Below, in pieces: positions 24,197 to 30,903 of a stretch of 40,091 nt of DNA (positions are counted from its first letter, which is position 1; each line of letters begins with the position of its first letter). The notes below the pieces were generated by a model. That model was not told where the DNA came from and did no database searches. It worked only from the letters and a program-made list of their open reading frames with translations. Location: positions 1-40,091 of IMG/VR virus record IMGVR_UViG_3300028025_003477; one strand, given 5' to 3'. The DNA is from a virus. Position numbers and translations under genes: made by a program.

Positions 24197-24865
24197 TTAC
24201 TTTCCATATTCGTGTTCAAGTATCTTACCTACTAAATCAGAGCGGTGGTTCTCTTTCAATTTAATCCACTTAATTTCCTCTATTTTTTTAGATAATTCGA
24301 TAGCATAGCTTAAACCGTTTATTTCACCCGTTAACGTTTTGATATCGGTCTGTTCATTGTCACCGTTAATAACAATTTTACCAGTTTTTCCTAAGCGTGT
24401 CAATATGGCTAGCATCTCACCTTTAGTTAGGTTTTGTGCCTCTTCAACGATTAATATATCGTCAATGGTTTTACCACGAATAAATTGTACTGGTAGTGCT
24501 TTAATTTTTTCATCTTGAAGTAATTTAGTTACTTCATTTTTATCAGTGCAACATTTATTGAGATTTTCAATAAGGGCTTCCATATATGGATCAAATTTTT
24601 CACTTAATGCTCCTGGAAGATATCCTAATGATTTACCTACCTCAATAGCGGCTCTTGTATTATAAATGCAGTCTATTTGTTTTTTCTTAAGAAAATCTAA
24701 TGCTGCTTGAGCACATACTAATGATTTACCACTACCTGCTCTACCTGTTACTATTACTATTTGATTTTCTACTATTAACCTTTTTGCTTCTTTTTGCTCT
24801 TCATTTAACTGTAAAACATTGATTGCCTTGATTTCGTTTTTACGTACACGATTCGGTTCTTTCAT
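24197..24865 (-). CDS. phoH: PhoH-like P-loop ATPase
   Basis: This 222-aa protein has a Walker A motif (GRAGSGKS, about residues 41-48), the PhoH-type NTRAAIEVGKSLGYLPG segment and a Walker B (DDILIVEEAQN). It also has the following INGDNEQTD sensor-like motif and a C-terminal ENHRSD motif typical of PhoH/RNA helicase-like ATPases. PhoH homologues are widespread in marine and freshwater T4-like phages, but their function is unsettled; RNA metabolism or phosphate stress has been proposed. It lies between an HNH endonuclease and neck genes. The leader contains AAATCGTTT right before the ATG, as in both capsid genes, and no Shine-Dalgarno sequence. Confidence 0.9.
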   Translation of the reverse strand: MKEPNRVRKNEIKAINVLQLNEEQKEAKRLIVENQIVIVTGRAGSGKSLVCAQAALDFLKKKQIDCIYNTRAAIEVGKSLGYLPGALSEKFDPYMEALIENLNKCCTDKNEVTKLLQDEKIKALPVQFIRGKTIDDILIVEEAQNLTKGEMLAILTRLGKTGKIVINGDNEQTDIKTLTGEINGLSYAIELSKKIEEIKWIKLKENHRSDLVGKILEHEYGK

Positions 24866-24884
24866 AAACGATTTATTTGTTTCA

Positions 24885-24893
24885 TATAAATAT
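24885..24893 (-). promoter_or_regulatory. ATATTTATA box upstream of phoH
   Basis: Exact nonamer preceded by a T-run and C, 19 bases before the PhoH start and 11 bases past the HNH stop. Confidence 0.5.
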
Positions 24894-24904
24894 GAAAAAA
24901 CAAA

Positions 24905-25453
24905 TCATAATAATGAATCGGATTTAACCCTATTTTCAGTTATAGTAAGTGGTTGTGTGTTAGTGTAATGAAATGATCCACCTTTAGCTAAAGGATATAT
25001 ATGATCTATTTCCCAATATGAACCATAATTTTCCCAATTCATTTCTGGTGTAAATAGTGGCTCAAGATATGCTTTATATTCTTGTATTGTACAGTCTAGG
25101 TAGTCGATGCTGCTTTGTGATTTACCTTCTTTAAGGTGGTGGTGTATAAGAGCGTTGATTGCGTGGCGGAGGCGGAAGAGTGGATCTGTATCATATTTAG
25201 TTTGATTCCATTGGCGGTAATAATCTTTGTTAGAATGGTAGTGAGATTTCATCAATTCATTATGGCGATCTCTATTTTCTTTATGCCATTTATTAGTACG
25301 TTTAAGATGTATTTCCTTGTTGTTTGTATACTCTATTTTATGTTTTTCACTCCTACATCCTTTACAATAGATATGATATCCGTCAGGAGTATCTTTTTTT
25401 CTACAATATTGATCTAGTGATTTATTAATACTACATTTTTTACATTTTTTCAT
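24905..25453 (-). CDS. Free-standing HNH homing endonuclease
   Basis: The N-terminus has a zinc-ribbon arrangement (CKKC near residue 4, then CKGC about 30 residues later). The C-terminus carries the HNH core: EIDHIYPLAKGG, an Asn in NTQPLTITENR, and a final Lys/Asp motif. Such genes encode site-specific nucleases that spread themselves into phage genomes lacking the insertion. I place the start at the ATG at 25451-25453 (MKKCKKC); an upstream TTG at 25471 is in frame but falls next to the terminator U-tract. The length is 182 aa. It sits directly downstream of the capsid genes, a frequent place for homing genes in T-even phages (segD lies next to gene 23). The target site is not identifiable. 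Confidence 0.88.
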   Translation of the reverse strand: MKKCKKCSINKSLDQYCRKKDTPDGYHIYCKGCRSEKHKIEYTNNKEIHLKRTNKWHKENRDRHNELMKSHYHSNKDYYRQWNQTKYDTDPLFRLRHAINALIHHHLKEGKSQSSIDYLDCTIQEYKAYLEPLFTPEMNWENYGSYWEIDHIYPLAKGGSFHYTNTQPLTITENRVKSDSLL

Positions 25454-25458
25454 ACATG

Positions 25459-25467
25459 TATAAATAT
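25459..25467 (-). promoter_or_regulatory. ATATTTATA box upstream of the HNH gene
   Basis: Exact nonamer 5 bases before the chosen ATG and just after the terminator U-tract. This spacing is too short for a normal promoter-plus-leader, which counts against the chosen start, the promoter reading, or both. Confidence 0.45.
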
Positions 25468-25475
25468 ACAAAAAG

Positions 25476-25502
25476 AAGACCCGAGTATCAAACTCGGGTC
25501 TT
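25476..25502 (-). terminator. Rho-independent terminator after capsid copy A
   Basis: In gene orientation, a perfect 11-bp stem (AAGACCCGAGT with ACTCGGGTCTT) around a 5-base TTGAT loop is followed by CTTTTTG. It lies 38 bases past the capsid stop. The plus strand also has a T-rich flank, so it could act in both directions. Confidence 0.88.
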
Positions 25503-25508
25503 TTATTT

Positions 25509-25524
25509 TAGCCTTACGGGGCTA
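25509..25524 (-). terminator. CCGTAA-loop hairpin after capsid copy A
   Basis: The stem TAGCC/GGCTA with hexaloop CCGTAA lies 16 bases past the capsid stop and just before the stronger terminator. It lacks a U-tract of its own, so it is more likely an RNA-protection or protein-binding hairpin than a terminator. Confidence 0.6.
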
Positions 25525-25540
25525 ATTATTACGATTTATA

Positions 25541-27238
25541 TTACAAGGTATTTAAACCAGCAACATAAATTTTACCATAGTAATCTGGGCGGATCATCTT
25601 CTTTGCGTAACGAGTCATCAAACCTTTCCTTGGTGTGAAAGTATTTGGATCGTAAAGAAGCGGAGTCATAATCAATGGAACATATGGAGCGAACACAGCA
25701 CCACATTCTAAGAATTGGGCGCCTTTATAACCCATAAGGATTACGTTTTCAGTCATATATGGGTTCTTGTAAACTTTATAACGACTGTTCAAGCTACCAA
25801 CTTTCTGAATGCCGAAGTTGAATTCCATTTTCTCACCATCACCGTCAGCTGCAAATCCAGGAATTGATTCCAAGATAGTTGCAACAGTAGGAGAAGTTAC
25901 GAGGAAATTAGCACCACCTCTTAAAGTTAACTGGTGGATGATATTGGATACTTTTTGGAGTTTAGTTCCAAGTGTTTGGAACCAACCACCTTGTGTGTTG
26001 TAATATCCAAGATCAGTAGAAGCACCGGTTGAACTTAAAGATGCGTTGTTAACTGCAGACCATCTATCAGTTGTGTATGCATTTTGAATCAACATATCTA
26101 AAATCTCAAGATCAATTTCCATAGAAATATATTGAGATAAAATTCCTGTCAATTCAGCTTCAGCATCAACTGAGTGGTAAGCGTTAAGATCTTGTGCAAA
26201 TTCAGGTGTCCATTGTGCCTTTAATTTCCTTGTTTTGGCTACAATTGCTTCAGATTTCAACTGAACGTTGATTTCAGGAATAGAGATTGTAGTGTTAGAC
26301 AAGTTACTTGGATAACCACCATTACCTCCAGCAACACCAGAACCACCACTAACAGAAGCATCTTCAAAGTCACCACGAGCAGTTGCAGATGGAGCTACGG
26401 AAAAATATAAAATAGTAGTTTGAGTAGCATTTGAACCACTTCCAGGAACAAGTACTGAACCTGATCCAAAGAACAAAGATGATGTTAAGAGGAAAGAAGC
26501 GGTACTGTTTGTTACAGTGATAAAAGCTTGTAATGCTGACTGTTGAGCTATACCATAAGTACCTAAGCTTGTTGAACCAGATAATATACTTCCACTAATA
26601 AAGAAGCTGCGAGCAGCAAACAAATCAGCGGGAGCAGGTAGAGGAACTAAAAGTTTCCTATATTGATTAGAAGCAGCAGAAGCTGAAAAATCTGAATCAA
26701 AGTTAAAATCAGCCCATGTAGCTAAAGCACCAGTTACAGCTGAAATAGAAGCTGAGAATTGGTTAATAGAATATCCAAATTGTCCAGCACCATAAAGTGA
26801 TTCAGAAGTAATATCAGTTACATTTGTAGATGCATTAGCACCATATAATGATCCTCCATTAGGGAAGTGAACATCATTAGTACCATATTTGAAATCAAGA
26901 TAGAATACGAGACCAGAAGGTAAGTTCATTGGTTGAACTGAAACGAATTCCTTCGCTGCAATTTCTCCAAATACCCTACGTACTAGTGGTAAAGCAACTC
27001 CACTCCAACTCTCACCATTGTAAGCGCCAGCGCCACCAGCTTGAGTACCTGTTTGGGAAGCTTCAGAGATCAATTGTTTTGCTTGATTTTCAAGCAACAT
27101 TGACATTGTGTTTTTATCATTAACGTTGTTAATTCCTTCCAAAAGGCCAGATTTAACCCACTTAGATGATAATTTTTTAGCGTCATCCATTACATTTTTG
27201 TATTGGTTTGAGCTTTCTAATAATTGTTGTACGTTCAT
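25541..27238 (-). CDS. Major capsid protein paralogue A (gp23-like, 565 aa)
   Basis: A HK97-fold T4-type capsid protein. Landmarks are the N-terminal helical region with NTMSMLLENQAKQLISE, GVALPLVRRVFGEIAAKEFVSVQPM, LKAQWTPEFAQDL, GGANFLVTSP and the C-terminal PYVPLIMTPLLYDPNTF. T4 gp23 is cut by the gp21 protease after an (L/I)xE site near residue 65; the matching site here is LISE59|A60. Residues 322-565 differ from copy B at only six positions. Residues 121-320 are highly divergent and 31 residues longer. It lies downstream of copy B, separated by a terminator, and has the same AAATCGTTTAAA leader. It may supply the pentamer vertices, as gp24 does in T4, or be an alternative hexamer shell protein. 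Confidence 0.93.
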   Translation of the reverse strand: MNVQQLLESSNQYKNVMDDAKKLSSKWVKSGLLEGINNVNDKNTMSMLLENQAKQLISEASQTGTQAGGAGAYNGESWSGVALPLVRRVFGEIAAKEFVSVQPMNLPSGLVFYLDFKYGTNDVHFPNGGSLYGANASTNVTDITSESLYGAGQFGYSINQFSASISAVTGALATWADFNFDSDFSASAASNQYRKLLVPLPAPADLFAARSFFISGSILSGSTSLGTYGIAQQSALQAFITVTNSTASFLLTSSLFFGSGSVLVPGSGSNATQTTILYFSVAPSATARGDFEDASVSGGSGVAGGNGGYPSNLSNTTISIPEINVQLKSEAIVAKTRKLKAQWTPEFAQDLNAYHSVDAEAELTGILSQYISMEIDLEILDMLIQNAYTTDRWSAVNNASLSSTGASTDLGYYNTQGGWFQTLGTKLQKVSNIIHQLTLRGGANFLVTSPTVATILESIPGFAADGDGEKMEFNFGIQKVGSLNSRYKVYKNPYMTENVILMGYKGAQFLECGAVFAPYVPLIMTPLLYDPNTFTPRKGLMTRYAKKMIRPDYYGKIYVAGLNTL

Positions 27239-27255
27239 TTTAAACGATTTAAAAA

Positions 27256-27283
27256 GAGAACTAGCCTTACGGGGCTAGCTCTC
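27256..27283 (-). terminator. Terminator hairpin between the two capsid genes
   Basis: The left arm GAGAGCTAGCC pairs with GGCTAGTTCTC (11 bp, one G-U pair) around the loop CCGTAA, followed by TTTTT. It lies 8 bases past the stop of copy B. The ATG of copy A is only about 12 bases beyond the U-tract, so copy A can be expressed from this transcript only by read-through. Confidence 0.85.
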
Positions 27284-27291
27284 AATTGTTA

Positions 27292-28896
27292 TTAAAGGGT
27301 ATTTAAACCAGCTACGTAGATCTTACCATAGTAATCTGGGCGGATCATCTTCTTAGCGTACCTAGTCATCAATCCTTTTCTAGGAGTGAAGGTGTTAGGA
27401 TCGTAAAGAAGCGGAGTCATGATCAACGGAACATATGGAGCAAATACAGCACCACACTCAAGGAATTGAGCACCTTTGTAACCCATCAAGATTACGTTCT
27501 CAGTCATGTAAGGGTTTTTGTAAACCTTGTAACGACTGTTAAGAGAACCAACCTTTTGGATACCGAAGTTGAATTCCATTTTCTCGCCATCGCCATCAGC
27601 AGCAAATCCAGGGATTGATTCGAGGATTGTAGCTACGGTTGGAGAAGTAACGAGGAAATTAGCACCACCGCGGAGGGTCAACTGATGGATGATGTTAGAA
27701 ACCTTCTGTAATTTAGTACCGAGGGTTTGGAACCAACCACCTTGTGTGTTATAATATCCCAAGCTTGTAGAAGCACCAGTTGCATCTAAAGCTGAGTTGT
27801 TAACAGCAGACCACCTTTCAGTTGTGTAAGCGTTTTGGATCAACATATCGAGGATTTCAAGATCAATCTCCATAGAGATGTATTGAGACAAGATACCAGT
27901 CAATTCAGCTTCAGCATCAACACTATGGTAAGCGTTAAGGTCTTGAGCAAATTCTGGGGTCCATTGTGCTTTCAACTTACGAGTTTTAGCAACGATTGCT
28001 TCAGATTTCAACTGAACGTTGATTTCAGGAATAGCAATTGTAGAAGGAGCGTTAGTTTTAGTTTGGCCATCTTCAAAATCACCACGGCTAGTAGCAGTTG
28101 GAGCTACATCATAGAATAATACTACACCACCACCTAAAGCACCAGCAGCACCTGCAGATACTACAGAAGAAGTAACAAGGAATGAAGCTGTAGTTTGAGC
28201 AGCATTGATTGTAGTAAATGCTTGCAAGTTTTGAGCAACACCTATAGAACCAGAAGTGATAATAAAAGCACGAACTCCCAATGGATCAGCATTGCTTGGT
28301 AAAGCAACATTGATTTTAGTGTACTGAGCAGCAGAGGCTGAGTAGTTAGAATCAAAGTTAAAATCAGCCCAGTTAGCAGCAGAAGCAGTAACAGCATTTG
28401 TACCAGATTGGGTGTATTGGTTGATAGAATAACCAAACTTACCAGCACCATACAAAGAAGCGGAGTTGATGTCAGTTACGTTGTTAGAAGCATTAGCTCC
28501 GTAAAGAGAACCATTGTTAACAAATGGGTTAGAAGTGGTACCATATTTGAAGTCAAGATAGAATACGAGACCAGAAGGTAAGTTCATTGGCTGTACACTA
28601 ACGAATTCTTTAGCAGCGATTTCACCAAATACACGGCGAACCAATGGCAAGGCAACACCAGACCAGCTTTCGCCGTTATAAGCGCCAGCACCACCAGCTT
28701 GAGTACCAGTTTGAGAAGTTTCAGTAATCAATTGTTTAGCTTGGTTTTCAAGCAACATTGACATTGTGTTCCTGTCGTTAGTGTTTTTGATACCTTCCAA
28801 AAGGCCGGATTTTTCCCACTTATTCGACAATTTTTTAGCGTCATCCATTACATTTTTGTATTGGTTGGATGATTCAAGTAATTGTTGTACGTTCAT
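27292..28896 (-). CDS. Major capsid protein paralogue B (gp23-like, 534 aa)
   Basis: It has the same family landmarks as copy A, including the identical N-terminal MNVQQLLESSNQYKNVMDD segment and the same last 150 residues. The predicted maturation site is LITE59|T60. The variable section (about 121-289) is shorter, with the inserted loops of copy A missing. It lies directly downstream of the scaffold gene, the position of gene 23 in T4, and first in the transcript, so it is the best candidate for the abundant hexamer protein. By eye its codons use more C-ending forms than those of copy A. The A-rich leader lacks a Shine-Dalgarno sequence. Confidence 0.94.
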   Translation of the reverse strand: MNVQQLLESSNQYKNVMDDAKKLSNKWEKSGLLEGIKNTNDRNTMSMLLENQAKQLITETSQTGTQAGGAGAYNGESWSGVALPLVRRVFGEIAAKEFVSVQPMNLPSGLVFYLDFKYGTTSNPFVNNGSLYGANASNNVTDINSASLYGAGKFGYSINQYTQSGTNAVTASAANWADFNFDSNYSASAAQYTKINVALPSNADPLGVRAFIITSGSIGVAQNLQAFTTINAAQTTASFLVTSSVVSAGAAGALGGGVVLFYDVAPTATSRGDFEDGQTKTNAPSTIAIPEINVQLKSEAIVAKTRKLKAQWTPEFAQDLNAYHSVDAEAELTGILSQYISMEIDLEILDMLIQNAYTTERWSAVNNSALDATGASTSLGYYNTQGGWFQTLGTKLQKVSNIIHQLTLRGGANFLVTSPTVATILESIPGFAADGDGEKMEFNFGIQKVGSLNSRYKVYKNPYMTENVILMGYKGAQFLECGAVFAPYVPLIMTPLLYDPNTFTPRKGLMTRYAKKMIRPDYYGKIYVAGLNTL

Positions 28897-28922
28897 TTTA
28901 AACGATTTTGTGTTTTTAAAAA

Positions 28923-30026
28923 TTAATATTTAGTAATACCTGCGAGCATTTGCCACCTAGACATTGTTTCGTTTACCTCAACAATTTGTTTTTTAGGTGC
29001 TACACCAGCAGCTTTAGAAGCAAACCCTAATGATTCTTTGATAGTGCTTTTCTTAGATTTTGCGATAGCATTATTCATTGATTCAAAAATAGCTTTGGCT
29101 TCTTTCGCAGTAGTTGCTTTGTCAAACTGGGCAATTACTTTGAGTTTTTGTGATTCGTTCAAATTCTTAGCTTTGAATACTTTGTTTACATAAAGCAACT
29201 TAGCGTTAAGAAGATTAACTTCGTTAAGTTCGTTACGAAGAGTTTCGATTGTATCGATTGCCTCTTTCATATCGTCTTTTTTGTCATCTTCTTTCTTCTT
29301 TTTAGCTTCATACATACCTTCGTTTTCGTCGTCACCTTCACCAAGTGCGTCGAGTTCAGCTAATAATTCTTCTAAATCGATTTCGTCGATTTCTTCTTCT
29401 TCACCTTCCATTTCGATACCAACTTCTTCACCACCTTCTTCACCACCGAGATCCATTGACATTTCTTCTTCACCACCCATATCTCCCATGTCAGCGTCCA
29501 TTTCGTCGCCACCCATTTCAGATGAGATGATGTCTTTAATAATGTCTTTGAGTTCATCCATAGTTAAGTCTGTGATGTTTTCCATTTCAGATTCATCTTC
29601 GGCTTCTTCGTCTTCCATTTCAGCTTCGTCTTCTTCAGCTTCCATTTCTTCGTCTTCAGCTTCTTCTTCTTCTTCGGCTTCGTTCATTTCAGGTTTTTCT
29701 TCATCATCGCTTAATTCAGCTAAGATAGAGGATAAGTCGAAATCTTCTTCAAGTTCTTCTTCGTTTTCTTCGAGTGCAGCATGTCTTTCTCTAGCGCCAA
29801 CATGTTGGAAATCGTCAGTACGATAAGTGTCTTGACCGAGTGATTTTTCTTCAAGTTTCTCTTCTTCAGCATCGTCCATATCCATCTCTTGTAACTTTGC
29901 AGCTAACATAGATTGAAGTTTTGGAGCGAGAGCTTCTTCAAGAGCAACTTTTGCGTTTGCTAACGCAGCTTCGCGAACGGCTTTAGCGTCGGCGATAGCC
30001 TCTTTGAATAAGTCTTTGTTACTCAT
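28923..30026 (-). CDS. Prohead core scaffolding protein (gp22-like)
   Basis: This 367-aa protein has a helical N-terminus (KDLFKEAIADAKAVREAALANAKVALEEAL) and a very acidic centre at about residues 55-240 rich in EEE, DEE and GGEE. A coiled-coil C-terminal half (TIETLRNELNEVNLLNAKLLYVNKVFKAKNL) ends TMSRWQMLAGITKY. Highly charged helical proteins placed between the prohead protease and the capsid gene are the scaffold gp22 in T4; they fill the prohead and are then degraded by gp21. Several LxE/IxE sites are visible. Its ATG has the clearest Shine-Dalgarno sequence in the window. The call rests on position and composition, not on a specific motif. Confidence 0.8.
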   Translation of the reverse strand: MSNKDLFKEAIADAKAVREAALANAKVALEEALAPKLQSMLAAKLQEMDMDDAEEEKLEEKSLGQDTYRTDDFQHVGARERHAALEENEEELEEDFDLSSILAELSDDEEKPEMNEAEEEEEAEDEEMEAEEDEAEMEDEEAEDESEMENITDLTMDELKDIIKDIISSEMGGDEMDADMGDMGGEEEMSMDLGGEEGGEEVGIEMEGEEEEIDEIDLEELLAELDALGEGDDENEGMYEAKKKKEDDKKDDMKEAIDTIETLRNELNEVNLLNAKLLYVNKVFKAKNLNESQKLKVIAQFDKATTAKEAKAIFESMNNAIAKSKKSTIKESLGFASKAAGVAPKKQIVEVNETMSRWQMLAGITKY

Positions 30027-30035
30027 TTTGTTTTT

Positions 30036-30041
30036 CTCCTT
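30036..30041 (-). promoter_or_regulatory. Shine-Dalgarno sequence of the scaffold gene
   Basis: AAGGAG lies 9 bases before the scaffold ATG. Most other genes here have A/T-rich leaders with no such match, so it stands out and suggests strong initiation. Confidence 0.75.
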
Positions 30042-30116
30042 AAATTTGATTACGGAAATAAGATTATTAGGAATCTTAATGTGGGGTTTTGTAATATACC
30101 CGAGGTTGCATAAAGA

Positions 30117-30143
30117 ATGGGCAACCTATTGTAGGATGCCCAT
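30117..30143 (-). promoter_or_regulatory. Leader hairpin of the scaffold-capsid operon
   Basis: Arms ATGGGCA and TGCCCAT (7 bp) enclose a T-T mismatch and an inner CCTA/TAGG stem with a 3-base loop. Its right-hand bases are also part of an alternative pairing: AGGTTGC at 30121-30127 (gene orientation) with GCAACCT at 30103-30109. The two structures are mutually exclusive. Confidence 0.65.
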
Positions 30144-30149
30144 AAATAT
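30141..30149 (-). promoter_or_regulatory. ATATTTATG variant box of the scaffold-capsid operon
   Basis: One mismatch from the nonamer. It overlaps the foot of the leader hairpin and lies 114 bases before the scaffold ATG. Confidence 0.45.
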
Positions 30150-30168
30150 ATGTAGATATTTAAAACCG

Positions 30169-30273
30169 CTAATATTTAGCTAATATCTTATTATTTTGGT
30201 CTATTCGTTTTCTATGTTTGAGACCGTTTTTTCTTGATATCATCGGTCTTGGTTTTGGTTTTGCTTTTGCCAT
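30169..30273 (-). CDS. 34-aa highly basic peptide
   Basis: The start ATG at 30271-30273 lies 11 bases after the prohead protease stop, and TAG at 30169-30171 ends it. The peptide begins MAKAKPKPRPMISRKNG and is rich in Lys and Arg, with no hydrophobic segment. It resembles in style the 43-aa basic peptide at 32163-32294. A small basic protein within the head operon could be a DNA- or scaffold-binding internal head component, by analogy with the small core and internal proteins of T4. That is inference. It may also be non-coding, but its spacing fits the operon. Confidence 0.6.
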   Translation of the reverse strand: MAKAKPKPRPMISRKNGLKHRKRIDQNNKILAKY

Positions 30274-30284
30274 TTTATTTTATT

Positions 30285-30902
30285 TTAGCACAACGGACAA
30301 ACACCAGTTGCGTTACAAATGATTTCAGTTATTAAACTGTTTACTTTACTATAATCTTTTGTAGATTTATGTTGCTTAGATTCAGCTAATGACATGTAAG
30401 CCATTGGAGTAGAGGGAACACTAACAAGGTCCCAGCAGAGCAACTCGAAGTCGTCTTGTACCTCTACTGTTTCACCTAATTGTCTAACACTACCCATACC
30501 ACGAGATGATATTCCAAGTGGAATACCAGCCATTACTAATGCTTTAGCAATGTTACCAGCTGGTGTAGGTAATAGTTGTAATTTACCCATTAAGTCGTTT
30601 CCTTTCCACCATACTTCAGTAATTACGTGTGAAGTGTTAGATAAATTTACAACAGATGCTTCAGGATGATCGAGTTCTCCTAGAGCAGTGCGAGTTTTTA
30701 CAGGACCATCTGCATATTTTTTGGCTTCTCTTTCAAGAATTTCGCGAGGATATACACGACCATTACCATTCTTTTGTTCGGCTTCTTGTAGTTTACCTAC
30801 AAGAGTAACAAGATTTTTACCTTCACCTAACTGTTTATTTTCTAGTATTGTTAGATTAGCTGATTGAAATGGTGTGTGGTCTATTAATAATGATTTGTTC
30901 AT
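30285..30902 (-). CDS. Prohead core protease (gp21-like, peptidase U9/S77 type)
   Basis: The T4-type prohead protease cuts scaffold, capsid and internal proteins during head maturation. The likely triad is visible: His79 in GELDHPE, Ser132/133 in GISSRGMGSV, and Asp158 in LLCWDLVSVPS. The segment AEQKNGNGRVYPREIL is also typical. I start at the ATG at 30900-30902 (MNKSLLIDHTPF, 205 aa), one base after the stop of the 417-aa gene. An in-frame ATG at 30935 would add 11 residues and overlap that gene by 32 bases. The C-terminus ends CNATGVCPLC, a possible two-cysteine metal or disulfide motif that is unusual for this family. Confidence 0.92.
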   Translation of the reverse strand: MNKSLLIDHTPFQSANLTILENKQLGEGKNLVTLVGKLQEAEQKNGNGRVYPREILEREAKKYADGPVKTRTALGELDHPEASVVNLSNTSHVITEVWWKGNDLMGKLQLLPTPAGNIAKALVMAGIPLGISSRGMGSVRQLGETVEVQDDFELLCWDLVSVPSTPMAYMSLAESKQHKSTKDYSKVNSLITEIICNATGVCPLC

Positions 30903-30903
30903 A

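Larger units (their letters stand above)
30027..30168 (-). promoter_or_regulatory. Structured 142-base leader of the scaffold-capsid operon
   Basis: In gene orientation this region begins just after the 34-aa gene. It holds an ATATTTAT box, a strong hairpin (30117-30143), a competing inverted repeat (30103-30109 with 30121-30127), a small AAGATT/AATCTT hairpin (30060-30077) and a Shine-Dalgarno sequence. No open reading frame of note is seen. It is the largest non-coding gap in the window. Confidence 0.65.

Noticed and set aside
24905-25471. HNH start at TTG 25471
   Set aside because: It lies next to the terminator U-tract and adds residues (YIYTC) with no family support; the ATG at 25453 places the zinc-ribbon at the N-terminus as expected.
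28242-28451. 69-aa leucine-rich minus-strand frame inside capsid copy B
   Set aside because: Out-of-frame reading of the capsid variable region; the leucine and threonine bias comes from the A/C-rich codons of the real gene.
29281-29826. Plus-strand serine-rich frame of 181 aa
   Set aside because: It is the complement of the acidic GAA/GAG-rich centre of the scaffold gene, which reads as serine codons on the other strand.
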